A DNA stretch of 64,000 nucleotides, from NCBI RefSeq assembly GCF_001866075.3, contig NZ_CP063356.1, positions 1,912,164 through 1,976,163 on the forward strand. The letters are read 5' to 3'. Positions 28,465 through 42,870 of this stretch are shown piece after piece. Each line of letters starts with the position of its first letter. The stretch's first letter is position 1. Both the position numbers and the translations under genes were made by a program. A model generated the notes under the pieces. The model made no database searches and had not been told where the DNA came from. It worked only from the letters and a program-made list of their open reading frames with translations. This DNA comes from Anaerobacillus isosaccharinicus (lineage in GTDB: Bacteria; Bacillota; Bacilli; Bacillales; Anaerobacillaceae).

Positions 28465-28782
28465 TAAACTAGGATTCTGCCTTTTTCATTAATTACCAAT
28501 AATAGATTACTATATAGAGGAGTAATAATTGCATAGTAATAAGCTTTGTATTACTGTGCAATACTATATAGAAATGTTGTTATATTGGTAATTAGATTGA
28601 AGTCGAGACTACTCTATTTTGTTAGTAGAGTTAGCGCGAAACTTCTGGAAAGGGTAAATTCTAGTTTTTTTGTTTTTGTGGTGGTACCATACGCTATTAA
28701 GAGCGTGGCGAAAGCTAAGCTTTTTATAAAAAAATCATTAAAACGTGAAGTTGAAAAAAGCATAGAGGGTGGAGTTAAGAGA

Positions 28783-30321
28783 ATGGAAAATATTAATGAA
28801 AAGATTATCGTTTTAGATTTTGGTGGTCAGTATAACCAGTTGATTGCTCGTAGAATTCGCGATCTTGGTGTTTTTAGTGAACTACATCCAAATACATTAA
28901 CGGCTGCAGAGTTAAAAGAGATGAATCCTAAAGGAATTATTTTTTCTGGTGGTCCAAATAGTGCTTATGTTGAAGGTGCTCCAAAATGTGATGAGGAGAT
29001 TTTTGAGTTAGGTATTCCTATTTTAGGTATTTGTTATGGTATGCAATTAATGTCTCACCATTTCGGTGGCAAGGTTGAAGCCGCTAATCATCGCGAATAT
29101 GGCAAAGCGATGATTAAGGTTGAAAACGCAACGAAATTATATGATGGTTTACCATCAGAGCAATCTGTTTGGATGAGTCATGGTGACTTAGTAGTTACCC
29201 CGCCAACCGGTTTTGTTGTCGATGTAACAAGTCCTTCATGTCCGGTTGCAGCAATGAGTGACGTTTCTCGCAAACTTTACGGTGTGCAATTTCACCCTGA
29301 AGTTCGCCACTCAGAGTACGGAATTCAATTATTAGAAAACTTCGTTTATAAAATTTGTGAGTGCGAAGGTAACTGGTCAATGGAAAACTTCATTGAAATT
29401 GAAATCGCAAAAGTAAAAGAACTTGTTGGAGATCGTAAAGTTCTTTGTGCTTTAAGTGGTGGGGTGGATTCTTCAGTAGTTGCTGTTTTAATTCATAAAG
29501 CGATTGGTGACCAATTAACTTGTATGTTTATTGACCATGGATTATTGAGAAAAGACGAAGCTGAAGGAGTTATGAAAACTTTCTCTGAAGGATTTAACAT
29601 GAACGTCATTAAAATTGATGCCCAAGAACGTTTCTTAAGTAAGTTAAAAGGTGTATCTGACCCTGAACAAAAAAGAAAAATCATTGGAAATGAATTTATT
29701 TACTTGTTCCAAGAAGAGGCTACTAAGTTAGAAGGAATGGATTTCTTAGCGCAAGGTACCCTTTATACAGATATCGTTGAGAGTGGAACAGCTACAGCGC
29801 AGACGATTAAGTCGCACCATAACGTTGGTGGTTTACCTGAAGATATGACGTTTACTTTAATTGAGCCTCTTAACACGTTATTTAAAGATGAGGTAAGAAA
29901 AGTAGGTTCAGAATTAGGAATTCCTGATGAAATCGTATGGCGTCAACCTTTCCCAGGTCCAGGGTTAGGTATTCGTGTTTTAGGAGAAATCACAGAAGAG
30001 AAATTAGAGATTGTTCGTGAAAGTGATGCGATCCTTCGTGATGAAATTAAAAAAGCTGGACTTGAGCGTGAAATTTGGCAATACTTCACGGCTCTTCCTG
30101 ACATGCGTAGTGTTGGTGTTATGGGAGATGCAAGAACGTATGATTACACAGTTGGGATCCGTGCTGTAACGTCAATTGACGGAATGACTTCGGATTGGGC
30201 AAGAATTCCTTATGATATCTTAGAAAAAATCTCAGTTAGAATTGTTAATGAAGTAAAAAATGTAAACAGAGTAGTTTATGATATTACGTCCAAACCACCA
30301 GCGACAATCGAGTGGGAATAA
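28783..30321 (+). CDS. guaA: GMP synthase (glutamine-hydrolysing)
   Basis: GuaA aminates XMP to GMP using glutamine and ATP. The 512-aa protein has the class I amidotransferase domain with Cys84 in GICYGMQ and the HPEVRHS pair, then the ATP-pyrophosphatase P-loop [10 protein letters not shown] near residue 226 and the C-terminal dimerisation domain ending in [12 protein letters not shown] 28783 fits the family start ([18 protein letters not shown]) and has GGTGGAG before it. The frame is open for 79 codons upstream, but that stretch is unlike any GuaA. It is controlled by the guanine riboswitch about 420 nt upstream. Confidence 0.97.
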   Translation: MENINEKIIVLDFGGQYNQLIARRIRDLGVFSELHPNTLTAAELKEMNPKGIIFSGGPNSAYVEGAPKCDEEIFELGIPILGICYGMQLMSHHFGGKVEAANHREYGKAMIKVENATKLYDGLPSEQSVWMSHGDLVVTPPTGFVVDVTSPSCPVAAMSDVSRKLYGVQFHPEVRHSEYGIQLLENFVYKICECEGNWSMENFIEIEIAKVKELVGDRKVLCALSGGVDSSVVAVLIHKAIGDQLTCMFIDHGLLRKDEAEGVMKTFSEGFNMNVIKIDAQERFLSKLKGVSDPEQKRKIIGNEFIYLFQEEATKLEGMDFLAQGTLYTDIVESGTATAQTIKSHHNVGGLPEDMTFTLIEPLNTLFKDEVRKVGSELGIPDEIVWRQPFPGPGLGIRVLGEITEEKLEIVRESDAILRDEIKKAGLEREIWQYFTALPDMRSVGVMGDARTYDYTVGIRAVTSIDGMTSDWARIPYDILEKISVRIVNEVKNVNRVVYDITSKPPATIEWE

Positions 30322-30370
30322 GAAAACACGAATATTGATTTAAAATATACAAAAATCGTTCGTTTTTATG

Positions 30371-30399
30371 TTGACTTTGTCGGATTTTGTTGCTAAACT
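30371..30399 (+). promoter_or_regulatory. pbuG promoter with a nearby PurR-box-like half-site
   Basis: TTGACT, a 17-nt spacer and TAAACT precede the riboswitch by about 90 nt. ATCGTTCGTTTTT at about 30351-30365 resembles an inverted PurR box. Confidence 0.6.
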
Positions 30400-30491
30400 A
30401 ATGTTGTGGTTAAATGAATTACCCTTTTGGGGGAATTCAACGTATATGTTTTAAGTTCATTGAGCTTTTACCAAAATGTTGAATTAATATG

Positions 30492-30560
30492 TTTCGTATA
30501 TACTCAGGAATAGGGCCTGAGCGTTTCTACCGAGCTACCGTAAATAGCTTGACTACGAAG
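30492..30560 (+). promoter_or_regulatory. Guanine-type purine riboswitch of pbuG
   Basis: P1 TTCGTA/TACGAA, CGTTTCTACC in the junction and TTGACTACG in J3/1 with the guanine-specifying C. Confidence 0.95.
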
Positions 30561-30623
30561 GAAGTACGTCTTTATTAAAATACATTACTGGTATTTTAGT
30601 ATTTATGTTAATTTCTTGTTGTC

Positions 30624-30664
30624 AAAGCTCTAGGTGGAAGTCTATTCCCCTAGGGCTTCTTTTG
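30624..30664 (+). terminator. pbuG riboswitch terminator
   Basis: AAGCTCTAGG pairs with CCTAGGGCTT, followed by CTTTTG. Confidence 0.85.
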
Positions 30665-30752
30665 TTTCTAAAAGGAATAAAAGGGAGTTAATAGCTAACT
30701 ATAAAATTGTTAGCAAAAAAAATGAATGTATTTTGAGGAGGAACTACTAGTA

Positions 30753-32066
30753 ATGGATCGTTATTTTGGTTTTAAAGAGCATGGTACTTCGTATCGTCAA
30801 GAGACTGTCGCTGGTATAACAACGTTTCTAGCAATGGCTTATATTTTATTTGTAAATCCGTTAATCTTAAGTGATGCTGGTATGGATAGTGGAGCTGTTT
30901 TTACAGCTACTGCGTTAGCTGCTGCAATTGGGACGTTAATTATGGGTGTTCTTGCAAAATATCCAATCGCCTTAGCGCCAGGTATGGGACTTAATGCATT
31001 CTTTGCTTACGGTGTTGTTCTAGGTATGGGTATTCCGTGGGAAACTGCGTTATTCGGTGTATTTATTTCGGGTCTTATCTTTATTCTTATTACTGTAACA
31101 AAAATTCGTGAAACAATTATTAATGCAATTCCTGCAGAATTAAAGTATGCAGCGGCAGCGGGTATTGGTTTATTTATTGCTTTTATTGGTTTGAAAAATG
31201 CAGGGATTATCATTCCTGATCCTGCTCAAGCTACAATAGTAGCATTAGGACATATTACTTCTGGAGCTCCTTTACTAGCGGTATTTGGTGTAGTTATTAC
31301 TGTTATTTTTATGGTTCGTGGCTATAAAGGTGGCATCTTCTACGGAATGTTGATCACTGCTGTTGTTGGAATTGCTACAGGTATTGCTCCAATGCCAAGT
31401 GGAATTATTGGTGCAATTCCAAGTTTAGAGCCGACATTTTTAGAATTGTTTAGAATTGATTTTTCAGAAGTATTTACTGTTGGTTTATTAGTAGTTATCT
31501 TAACCTTCTTATTCGTAGATTTCTTTGATACAGCAGGGACTTTATACGCTGTAGCTAATCAAGCGGGTTTTGTTAAAGACAACAAATTACCACGTGCTGA
31601 CAAAGCGTTATTGGCGGACTCTTCAGCTACTTCTATCGGAGCGATTTTAGGTACATCTACAACAACTGCCTATATTGAGTCTTCTGCGGGGGTTGCTGCA
31701 GGTGGTAGAACTGGATTCACTTCAGTGGTAACAGCGGTTATGTTTGTACTTGCGTTATTTTTCTCACCGTTGTTAGTAACATTCATGAATGCACCTTCTG
31801 TTACTGCGCCGGCTTTAATTATTGTCGGAATATTGATGGCATCTTCATTGAGTTTAATTGATTGGAAAAAATTCGAAATTGCTGTACCGGCATTTTTGAC
31901 TGTTCTTGCAATGCCATTAACATTTAGTATCGCAACGGGTATTGCAATGGGCTTTATCATGTACCCAATTACAATGGTAGCAAAAGGTAGAGCTAAAGAA
32001 GTTCATCCGATTATGTACGTATTATTCTTTGTCTTTATTGCGTACTTTGTTTATTTAGTTGAATAG
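30753..32066 (+). CDS. pbuG: Guanine/hypoxanthine permease PbuG (NCS2/AzgA family)
   Basis: A 437-aa purine permease with about 12-14 membrane segments. The AzgA-subgroup features TTFLAMAYILFVNP near residue 22 and APGMGLNAFFAY near 75 are clear, as are the substrate-site helices FFDTAGTLYAVANQAG and SATSIGAILGTSTTTAYIES. The start ATG 30753 follows GAGGAGG. The guanine riboswitch shuts it off when guanine is plentiful, in line with its role in uptake of hypoxanthine and guanine. A terminator follows. Confidence 0.94.
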   Translation: MDRYFGFKEHGTSYRQETVAGITTFLAMAYILFVNPLILSDAGMDSGAVFTATALAAAIGTLIMGVLAKYPIALAPGMGLNAFFAYGVVLGMGIPWETALFGVFISGLIFILITVTKIRETIINAIPAELKYAAAAGIGLFIAFIGLKNAGIIIPDPAQATIVALGHITSGAPLLAVFGVVITVIFMVRGYKGGIFYGMLITAVVGIATGIAPMPSGIIGAIPSLEPTFLELFRIDFSEVFTVGLLVVILTFLFVDFFDTAGTLYAVANQAGFVKDNKLPRADKALLADSSATSIGAILGTSTTTAYIESSAGVAAGGRTGFTSVVTAVMFVLALFFSPLLVTFMNAPSVTAPALIIVGILMASSLSLIDWKKFEIAVPAFLTVLAMPLTFSIATGIAMGFIMYPITMVAKGRAKEVHPIMYVLFFVFIAYFVYLVE

Positions 32067-32079
32067 GGAATAATTTAAA

Positions 32080-32117
32080 GGGCTGGTGGTCTACAAGACT
32101 ATCCAGCTCTTTTTTTT
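32080..32117 (+). terminator. pbuG terminator
   Basis: GGGCTGGTGGTCT pairs with AGACTATCCAGCTC, with G-U pairs, followed by an eight-base T-run. Confidence 0.88.
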
Positions 32118-32181
32118 ACTTCTATAGGAAGTGGCTAAAAGTGTTTATGATTTTGCTATTGTATAAAAAATAAAAGATGTA

Positions 32182-32210
32182 TTGACGAAGGTTGTTAAAA
32201 GTGGTATATT
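32182..32210 (+). promoter_or_regulatory. rRNA operon promoter P1
   Basis: TTGACG, a 17-nt spacer and TATATT. Confidence 0.8.
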
Positions 32211-32259
32211 AGTTAGGTCGCTGATTTGAGTAGCGAAAAATAATTTATTAAAAAAGTTG

Positions 32260-32288
32260 TTGACTTATCATTGTAATAATGATAAGAT
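32260..32288 (+). promoter_or_regulatory. rRNA operon promoter P2
   Basis: TTGACT, a 17-nt spacer and TAAGAT, about 120 nt before 16S. Tandem promoters are usual in Bacillus rRNA operons. Confidence 0.8.
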
Positions 32289-32407
32289 TAAGATCTTGTT
32301 GCTAAAGACAAGTATCGTTCTTTGAAAACTGAACACACAGCCAAGCGAATTAAAGAGATAGTAATATCTCGTCAATGTAACAAGTATTTATGAGCTATAT
32401 CAAACAC

Positions 32408-33964
<1,557 letters not shown>

Positions 33965-34128
33965 TGGAGTTAAAACTCTAGTCGATGCTTTTCTTAGGAA
34001 AAGTACGCTGACGCTGTGTTTCAGTTTTGAGAGAGCGATCTTTCACTTAAAAAATAAATATAAAATTAAAAAGCGACTTGCTTTTTATCCTGAGAGAGTG
34101 ATCTCTCTTTTTATATGTAGTTTTTTGG

Positions 34129-34205
<77 letters not shown>

Positions 34206-34225
34206 TATTTAACTAAATAACGATT

Positions 34226-34301
34226 GGGGCCTTAGCTCAGCTGGGAGAGCGCCTGCCTTGCACGCAGGAGGTCAGCGGTTCGATCCCGCTAGGCTCCACC
34301 A
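34226..34301 (+). tRNA. tRNA-Ala (TGC)
   Basis: 76 nt, anticodon TGC in CTTGCAC, the acceptor G3-U70 pair typical of alanine tRNA, encoded CCA. Confidence 0.98.
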
Positions 34302-34380
34302 ATTACAATTTATTGGTAATTGACATCATTCTTGAATGATGTTATATTTATCAAGTCGCCTTTTTGGTGATGAGATAAAT

Positions 34381-34482
34381 AAATAATTATGAATTTTCAA
34401 TTATGAATTACGAATTGGTGAAAGCTTCTCTGTGATGCTTTTAAGTAATTCGACATTGGTAATTAGTAATTAATAATTATAT
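34381..34482. repeat. Microrepeat-arm hairpin element, locus 5 (inside the rRNA operon)
   Basis: Arms of the AATTATGAATT type (34381-34419; complement about 34446-34482) flank an AT-rich centre with TTCTCTGTGATGC. It lies between tRNA-Ala and 23S. The rest of this 433-bp spacer holds a GTTCCTTGAAAACTAG box and the 23S processing stem. Confidence 0.65.
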
Positions 34483-34734
34483 TCGTTCCTTGAAAACTAG
34501 ATAACAACAACACATTTAAGTTTTACCGGAAAGTTTGTAAGAACTTTATGAGTAAACTTGAGTAGTCAAGAATTCAAATCGACGTAAAATCCTTTATAAC
34601 GAGGTATTTTTTCGAAAGAAGCAAGAAGATCGAGGAGCCAAATGAGACAATCACCGGAGTGTACATAGACGTACATGAGGATGATTGGGGAATGAAGGCG
34701 ACGAAGATATTCGCCGCTTATTTTGAAAAAATTA

Positions 34735-37676
<2,942 letters not shown>

Positions 37677-37777
37677 AAAATAAGAATTTGAATTCTTACT
37701 CAAGTCTTAAATGTGTGTTATCTAGTTTTCAGGGAATGATCCTTGAACTTAATATTTACTGCTCAATTTAGTGGTTG

Positions 37778-37871
37778 TGCTCCTGCGGTACTCCTTGCGT
37801 CGTATCCTCGTCGCAAAGCTGCAAGAAGTAAATCATGAAGCATCTCATGATGTGATTGAGGTCAGTAGCTT
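37778..37871 (+). repeat. Dispersed repeat inside the second 23S-5S spacer
   Basis: Nearly identical to 726-819; small differences near 37848-37856 (CATGATGTGATT versus CACGATGTAATT). Confidence 0.75.
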
Positions 37872-37988
<117 letters not shown>

Positions 37989-37990
37989 GA

Positions 37991-38022
37991 AAAAAGCACA
38001 CCAATTATGGTGTGTTTTTTTA
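37991..38022 (+). terminator. rRNA operon terminator
   Basis: GCACACC/GGTGTGT hairpin with loop AATTAT, followed by TTTTTT. Same hairpin as at 942. Confidence 0.9.
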
Positions 38023-38231
38023 ATTTAATAACAACTTAAATCCTTTAAAATGATGTTCACAAGGAAAATACCATTTGGCGATGAATTATGTTACTAAGTT
38101 TTTATTGTTTTTACTGATATATGCAAAGTTAGCAGTACAATAATAAAGTAATAAGGTTTACTTCAGTAAAATAAGGTATATTATATTTGTTGAATAGATT
38201 CTCTTTAAAGACAAGAAAAGTAGGTGAAAAA

Positions 38232-38369
38232 GTGGGAAAATATCAATTGGATGCCAAAGGTCAGGTAGCTGTGACAAAGTTTCATGAAAAACAGACGCCT
38301 GCCAAATTTGATAAAAAGCAGCATCTTGAAAAAATACGTGCGGAGTATTTGAAAAAGAAGCAAAAATAA
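38232..38369 (+). CDS. Small basic hypothetical protein
   Basis: I do not recognise this 45-aa Lys-rich protein (GKYQLDAKGQVAVTKFHEKQ at the start). GTG 38232 is preceded by GTAGGTG; the frame is open further upstream to a TTG at 38187, but that part looks unlike a conserved protein. It has no membrane segment. A terminator at 38394-38427 follows, which supports it being a transcribed unit. Confidence 0.55.
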   Translation: MGKYQLDAKGQVAVTKFHEKQTPAKFDKKQHLEKIRAEYLKKKQK

Positions 38370-38393
38370 TAAACAGATAAATAATAGGAATGA

Positions 38394-38427
38394 AAACATA
38401 GGAAGACAAAATCTTCCTATGTTTTTC
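38394..38427 (+). terminator. Terminator after the small basic gene
   Basis: AACATAGGAAGA pairs with TCTTCCTATGTT, followed by TTTC. Confidence 0.85.
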
Positions 38428-38627
38428 TTATTCGAAGTTCTTTTTTCAATTGATGATAGACATTCCAGATTCGGTGACAAAAAACTCGTCATCAGATACT
38501 TTTCCTCACTAAAAATTTATGTAACAGAATCAATAGACCAGCCGTTATTTTGGATACACCAGTAATCTCCAGCAGAAATTTTTAAAAACATTATCAAGAA
38601 ATAAAATGTTGCAAGTTTTTTTTATTT

Positions 38628-39707
38628 CTAATTTGCTAAAAGCGTTTGTACCGTAACAAACTTGTACCCTTTGGCCCGGAGTTCATCAATTATCTTCGGA
38701 AGTGCTTCTACAGTTCCATCTAACAGACGGGCGTTTGATTGGAAGTTATGTTGAAGAATAATCCCACCTGGAGTAATGTCGCGATGGACAATCTCTAGAA
38801 TTTCATCTCCTGTTAAGCCGCTCCAATCAAGCGTGTCAACAGACCACATAATATTTCTCATACCAAGCTCATTCAAAACCGCAATATCTGATTTGCTAAT
38901 CGATCCAAATGGAGGGCGAAATATGTCAGGCTTTCTCCCAACTACTCTTTCCATTTCTTTTTGTGTAGCCAATATTTCTTCTCTAACAGTGGCAGTCCAA
39001 ACACGTCTAAGGTTTGGATGGTTCCATGTATGGTTTCCGATACCGTGATTTTCATTTACAATTCGTTTCATCTCTTCAGGAAAAGCTTCTATTTGTTTAC
39101 CCATGACAAAAAAAGTAGCAGGAACCCCTTTTTCCTTTAAAATATCGAGGATTTGTGGAGTGTAGAAGCTTTCAGGTCCATCATCGAAAGTTAACGCAAC
39201 AAGTTTTTCAGTTCTTTCACCTTTAATTATTGTATTAGGTTTTATGTTGATATTACTTGTAATAAATGTTCGGGCTAATTTGACATCATAGCGCACACCC
39301 ATCCCTAATTTTCTAGCTACGTCAACTAAAGGTATAAAAACCTCATTGTTGAATTCAATTGTTTTTATTGGTAAAGCCATTCTTTCCCAAGTATTTGTAT
39401 CTTTTATAAAATCATCGGAGTGTTCTTTCCCTACTGGTAATGCAAACATCGTATCTTTTACACGAAAGACGACGGAACTGTACTGTTCATTCCAATCGAC
39501 ATAAGCGCCAGTATTTTTTAAGAAAATAGCAGGTACTAGCAGGTGACCATCTCTCATCATATATTTCGTAGTAAACGGCTCACCATCAATAAAAATAGGT
39601 GCTTGAGGTAATTGGGATTCGTTTGCTTCAACAGTAGTTGAAATGGTTAATAAGATAAATACAAAAATGATCATAAATCTAGATAAGTATGTAATATTTT
39701 TTATCAT
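38628..39707 (-). CDS. Secreted polysaccharide deacetylase with N-terminal stalk domain
   Basis: A 359-aa exported protein: a signal peptide (about residues 1-28), a copper-amine-oxidase-N-like stalk domain (about 35-150, with GHLLVPAIFLKNTGAYVDW), then a NodB deacetylase domain (about 165-355). NodB motifs are TFDDGPE, the zinc histidines of GNHTWNHP, RPPFGS, WSVDTLDW and the final ILQHN. These enzymes remove acetyl groups from peptidoglycan or other surface glycans. The gene is single, with TAGGAGG before ATG. The target glycan is unknown. Confidence 0.9.
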   Translation of the reverse strand: MIKNITYLSRFMIIFVFILLTISTTVEANESQLPQAPIFIDGEPFTTKYMMRDGHLLVPAIFLKNTGAYVDWNEQYSSVVFRVKDTMFALPVGKEHSDDFIKDTNTWERMALPIKTIEFNNEVFIPLVDVARKLGMGVRYDVKLARTFITSNINIKPNTIIKGERTEKLVALTFDDGPESFYTPQILDILKEKGVPATFFVMGKQIEAFPEEMKRIVNENHGIGNHTWNHPNLRRVWTATVREEILATQKEMERVVGRKPDIFRPPFGSISKSDIAVLNELGMRNIMWSVDTLDWSGLTGDEILEIVHRDITPGGIILQHNFQSNARLLDGTVEALPKIIDELRAKGYKFVTVQTLLAN

Positions 39708-39719
39708 TTATATTTTGCC

Positions 39720-40010
39720 TCCTATATTATTCATTTAGCAGTATGTTTCCCTTAGATAGCTTTTTTACAAAAAGAAGTACAGTCGAATTTGATTTTTTTA
39801 TAAAAATGCTAGGATTGCACTTCTAACGCTTTTTCATATATTGGGCACCTAATTAAAATTGAATTAGATTTAAGAATTAAATTAATGGGTATCGTGTTAA
39901 TAAAAACCACTAGAGAAATCAAGTGAAATCCTTTAAAACATATACTAATCATGTTATTCTACCAAGAAGGGTTCGTACCCAGAAGTAACGATTGATATAG
40001 AACAAAAAGG
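39720..40010. other. Intergenic gap without recognised features
   Basis: An AT-rich stretch between the divergent deacetylase and YebE-like genes. It should hold both promoters, but I cannot pick a convincing one. A short inverted repeat (GGGTTCGTACCC, about 39967-39978) is the only structure noted. Confidence 0.35.
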
Positions 40011-40027
40011 AGTGGGGAGGTAGTCAA

Positions 40028-40567
40028 TTGATTGAATTTATCCTAGATAATGCCTTTGGTATGATTATGATCATTCTAGCCATTAACATTGTTTACGTGA
40101 CGTTGTTTACGATACGAATGATTTTTACTTTAAAGGGTCAACGTTATTTTGCAGCTATAACAAGTATCGTTGAGGTAATCATATATATAATTGGTTTGGG
40201 GCTAGTGTTAGATAATCTTGACCGTGTTGAAAATTTAATTGCTTATGCCATTGGTTATTCCATTGGAGTATTGGTCGGCATGAAAATTGAAGAAAAACTA
40301 GCTTTAGGGTATATTACTGTAAATGTTATTACAAAAGAGTATGAACCAGATATCCCTAATGCTCTTAGAGATAAAGGTTTTGGTGTAACTAATTGGGTTG
40401 CTCATGGTCGAGAAGGTGAACGCTTAATGATGGAAATCCTTACTTCTCGAAAATCGGAACATTCTTTATATAAAACAATCAAAGAGCTAGACCCTAAAGC
40501 ATTCATTATCTCCCATGAACCAAAAACTTTTTATGGTGGTTTCTGGGTAAAAGGAATTCGGAGGTAA
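40028..40567 (+). CDS. yebE: UPF0316/DUF2179 membrane protein (YebE-like)
   Basis: A 179-aa protein with three membrane helices (about residues 7-85) and a C-terminal DUF2179 domain (about 90-175), a small ferredoxin-like fold that recurs in membrane proteins. Start TTG 40028 follows GGGAGGTAG. In B. subtilis the homologue lies at the same place, before yebG and the purine operon. Function unknown. Confidence 0.88.
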   Translation: MIEFILDNAFGMIMIILAINIVYVTLFTIRMIFTLKGQRYFAAITSIVEVIIYIIGLGLVLDNLDRVENLIAYAIGYSIGVLVGMKIEEKLALGYITVNVITKEYEPDIPNALRDKGFGVTNWVAHGREGERLMMEILTSRKSEHSLYKTIKELDPKAFIISHEPKTFYGGFWVKGIRR

Positions 40568-40573
40568 AAAGCA

Positions 40574-40777
40574 TTGGAAAAGAAACAAAAAAAGAAAAAG
40601 TTCGCTGTTGAAGAGGGGGAGTCTATCTCTCAGTGCCTTGATCGGATGGCATTGGAAGGATATATACCGACAAGACGCATGGAAGAACCTATTTTTCATG
40701 AAGTGAAAGCCAATGGAAAGCTTGAAACAGTTGTAAAAGAACAGAAAATAGTCTTTGAAGGAAAATTAATCGACTAA
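40574..40777 (+). CDS. yebG: NETI-motif protein (YebG-like)
   Basis: A small basic and polar 67-aa protein, coded from TTG or an equivalent weak start at 40574, six nt after yebE. The sequence FAVEEGESISQCLDRMALEG and the REPIF-like RMEEPIFHEV section fit the NETI-motif family, one member of which follows yebE in B. subtilis. No function is known. Its last codons overlap the first PurR box of the purine operon. Confidence 0.8.
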   Translation: MEKKQKKKKFAVEEGESISQCLDRMALEGYIPTRRMEEPIFHEVKANGKLETVVKEQKIVFEGKLID

Positions 40778-40820
40778 AAGCGAACGATATTATGTATTAT
40801 TTTGAAAAACGTTCGATTTT
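40776..40820 (+). promoter_or_regulatory. PurR operator (two inverted PurBoxes)
   Basis: AAAAGCGAACGAT (40776-40788) and the inverted AACGTTCGATTTT (40808-40820) match the CGAAC core of the Bacillus PurBox, directly upstream of the promoter. PurR bound here represses the pur operon unless PRPP is high. Confidence 0.8.
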
Positions 40821-40822
40821 CG

Positions 40823-40852
40823 TTGACAAATCTTCTAATAAACTGCTAAGAT
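40823..40852 (+). promoter_or_regulatory. purE operon promoter
   Basis: TTGACA, an 18-nt spacer and TAAGAT. Confidence 0.8.
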
Positions 40853-40882
40853 TAACTCGAAAAGAAAACGTGATAAAATATT

Positions 40883-40958
40883 TTCCTCATATAATAATTG
40901 GGAATATGGCCCAGAAGTTTCTACCTAATGACCGTAAATCGTTAGACTATGAAGGAAA
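40883..40958 (+). promoter_or_regulatory. Guanine-type purine riboswitch of the pur operon
   Basis: P1 TTCCTCATA/TATGAAGGAA, AGTTTCTACC in the junction and TAGACTATG in J3/1 with the guanine-specifying C. Confidence 0.95.
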
Positions 40959-41104
40959 GCAAATATACTTGTAGTTAAAGGCTATGCGAAAAGTTAATCA
41001 AACATTTGATTAATTATTCAGTCTTGGAATAATTCGGATTTACCCACTATTTATATGGGAAATTCATATATTCCTATAGCCTATAACAATACACTATATT
41101 CATC

Positions 41105-41168
41105 AGCTCAAGTATTAAATTGCTTCCTCTTCATAGAGATACAAGCATATTTAATCTTGGGCTTTTTT
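41105..41168 (+). terminator. pur operon riboswitch terminator
   Basis: AGCTCAAGTATTAAAT pairs with ATTTAATCTTGGGCT across a loop, followed by TTTTTT. AAAGGCTAT (about 40978) and ATAGCCT (about 41077) may form a competing element. Confidence 0.8.
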
Positions 41169-41236
41169 GTATGACTTTCAGATAATTTAGATTATTATTT
41201 TAAAATAAAAGTTTAATAGCAATTTAGGAGGTTATT

Positions 41237-41725
41237 ATGTCAAAGCCATTAGTTGGTATCATTATGGGAAGTACTTCTGATTGGGAAACGATGAGTCACG
41301 CATGCAGCATATTAGACGAGTTGAATGTCCCTTATGAAAAACGAGTTGTATCTGCTCATCGTACTCCAGATTTAATGTTTAGCTATGCCGAAACTGCAAA
41401 GGAGCGGGGCTTAAAAGTCATTATTGCCGGAGCAGGCGGAGCAGCCCATTTACCAGGTATGGTTGCAGCAAAAACAATTTTGCCTGTTATAGGTGTTCCT
41501 GTTCAATCAAAGGCACTTAATGGACTAGACTCACTCCTATCGATCGTTCAAATGCCTGGTGGAATTCCAGTAGCAACTGTAGCAATTGGAAAAGCGGGAG
41601 CGGAAAATGCTGGTTTATTAGCAGCACAAATACTTGCGACGCAATTTGCAGATATTGAAATGGAGATCACAGAAAGAAGAGCCCAAATTACAAAACGTGT
41701 GTTAGAAACGAGTGAAGAACTGTGA
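41237..41725 (+). CDS. purE: N5-carboxyaminoimidazole ribonucleotide mutase PurE
   Basis: PurE moves the carboxyl group of N5-CAIR to carbon 4, giving CAIR. The 162-aa protein has GSTSDWETM near residue 11, the SAHRTPD loop and the [12 protein letters not shown] motif. AGGAGG precedes ATG. It is the first gene of the twelve-gene pur operon, behind PurR boxes and a guanine riboswitch, and overlaps purK by 4 nt. Confidence 0.97.
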   Translation: MSKPLVGIIMGSTSDWETMSHACSILDELNVPYEKRVVSAHRTPDLMFSYAETAKERGLKVIIAGAGGAAHLPGMVAAKTILPVIGVPVQSKALNGLDSLLSIVQMPGGIPVATVAIGKAGAENAGLLAAQILATQFADIEMEITERRAQITKRVLETSEEL

Positions 41726-42870
41726 GAAAAATGATCTTACCCGGTAGCACAATTGGTATTTTAGGTGGCGGCCAACTTGGAAGAATGATGGCACTGTCAG
41801 CTAGAGAAATGGGCTTTGGAGTCGCAGTGTTAGAGCCTAATGAAAATTCACCTTGTGGTCAAGTGGCAGATATGGAGATTGTCGCTGCTTATGATGACCT
41901 AGAAGGTGCAAAACAGCTTTTAAACAATTGTGATGTTCTAACATATGAGTTTGAAAATATCGACAGTAAAACCGCTAACTGGCTTGAAGAAAACGGAAAC
42001 CTTCCACAAGGAAGTAAGTTGCTTTCGATTACCCAACACCGAGGCAAGGAAAAAAAAGCTATTGAAGAAGCTGGGATTAAAGTAGCTCCATACAAATTAG
42101 TGAATTCAAAAGAAGATTTAATAACAGCAGTAAGCATATTAGGTTTACCTGCAGTGTTAAAAACATGTAGAGGTGGGTACGATGGCAAAGGCCAAGTCGT
42201 AATCAAATCTCTAGAAGATGTAGAGAAAAGTTATCAAGAGTTAGCTTGTCATGGTGAATTGGTATTAGAGAAATGGGTTACTTTTGAAAAAGAACTCTCG
42301 GTAATTGTTACGAGAAATCCTGCAGGTGAAGCCAAAACGTTTCCTCTAGCTGAAAACATTCATCAAAATAACATTCTACACATGTCAATTGTTCCTGCAA
42401 GGGTTGCAACGGAGGTCGCGGTGACAGCCCGTGAAGTTGCCCTACATTTAGCAAACTCTTTTCAATTAGTAGGAACCCTTGCAGTTGAAATGTTTTTAAA
42501 TATAGACGGAGAAATTTATGTCAATGAAGTTGCTCCAAGACCCCATAACTCTGGACATTATACAATTAATGCTTGTGAGACATCTCAGTTTGATCAACAT
42601 ATTCGAGCGGTTTGTAATTGGCCGCTTGGGAATACCGATTTACTAAAGCCTACTGTAATGGTTAATATATTAGGTGAACACTTATCCAAAGTGATTGAAA
42701 ATATTCAACAGCTTTCCGATTGCCACTTACATTTGTACGGCAAAGCAGAGGCAAAAACGGGAAGAAAGATGGGTCACTTGACGGTCCTAGGAAACACAGT
42801 TGAAGAAGCACTTGAAATAGTTAGTTCACTACAAATTTGGAACGAAGAAAAAATGGAGGTTAACACATGA
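41722..42870 (+). CDS. purK: N5-carboxyaminoimidazole ribonucleotide synthase PurK
   Basis: PurK uses ATP and bicarbonate to carboxylate AIR to N5-CAIR. The 382-aa ATP-grasp protein starts with the nucleotide-binding [12 protein letters not shown] and carries [12 protein letters not shown] and [15 protein letters not shown], both diagnostic. It probably starts with GTG overlapping the purE stop; ATG 41731 is an alternative. It overlaps purB by 4 nt. Confidence 0.96.
   Translation: MRKMILPGSTIGILGGGQLGRMMALSAREMGFGVAVLEPNENSPCGQVADMEIVAAYDDLEGAKQLLNNCDVLTYEFENIDSKTANWLEENGNLPQGSKLLSITQHRGKEKKAIEEAGIKVAPYKLVNSKEDLITAVSILGLPAVLKTCRGGYDGKGQVVIKSLEDVEKSYQELACHGELVLEKWVTFEKELSVIVTRNPAGEAKTFPLAENIHQNNILHMSIVPARVATEVAVTAREVALHLANSFQLVGTLAVEMFLNIDGEIYVNEVAPRPHNSGHYTINACETSQFDQHIRAVCNWPLGNTDLLKPTVMVNILGEHLSKVIENIQQLSDCHLHLYGKAEAKTGRKMGHLTVLGNTVEEALEIVSSLQIWNEEKMEVNT

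Noticed and set aside
28675-28710. T-box riboswitch in the guaA leader (GGTGGTACC)
   Set aside because: No matching downstream terminator, no Stem I or specifier loop could be identified, and guaA is not a known T-box target.
28546-28782. N-terminal extension of GuaA
   Set aside because: The stretch is unlike GuaA, and a proper ribosome site and family start are at 28783; kept only as a leader observation.
40792-40974. 60-codon open frame before purE
   Set aside because: It overlaps the PurR boxes, the promoter and the guanine riboswitch aptamer and has no ribosome site.
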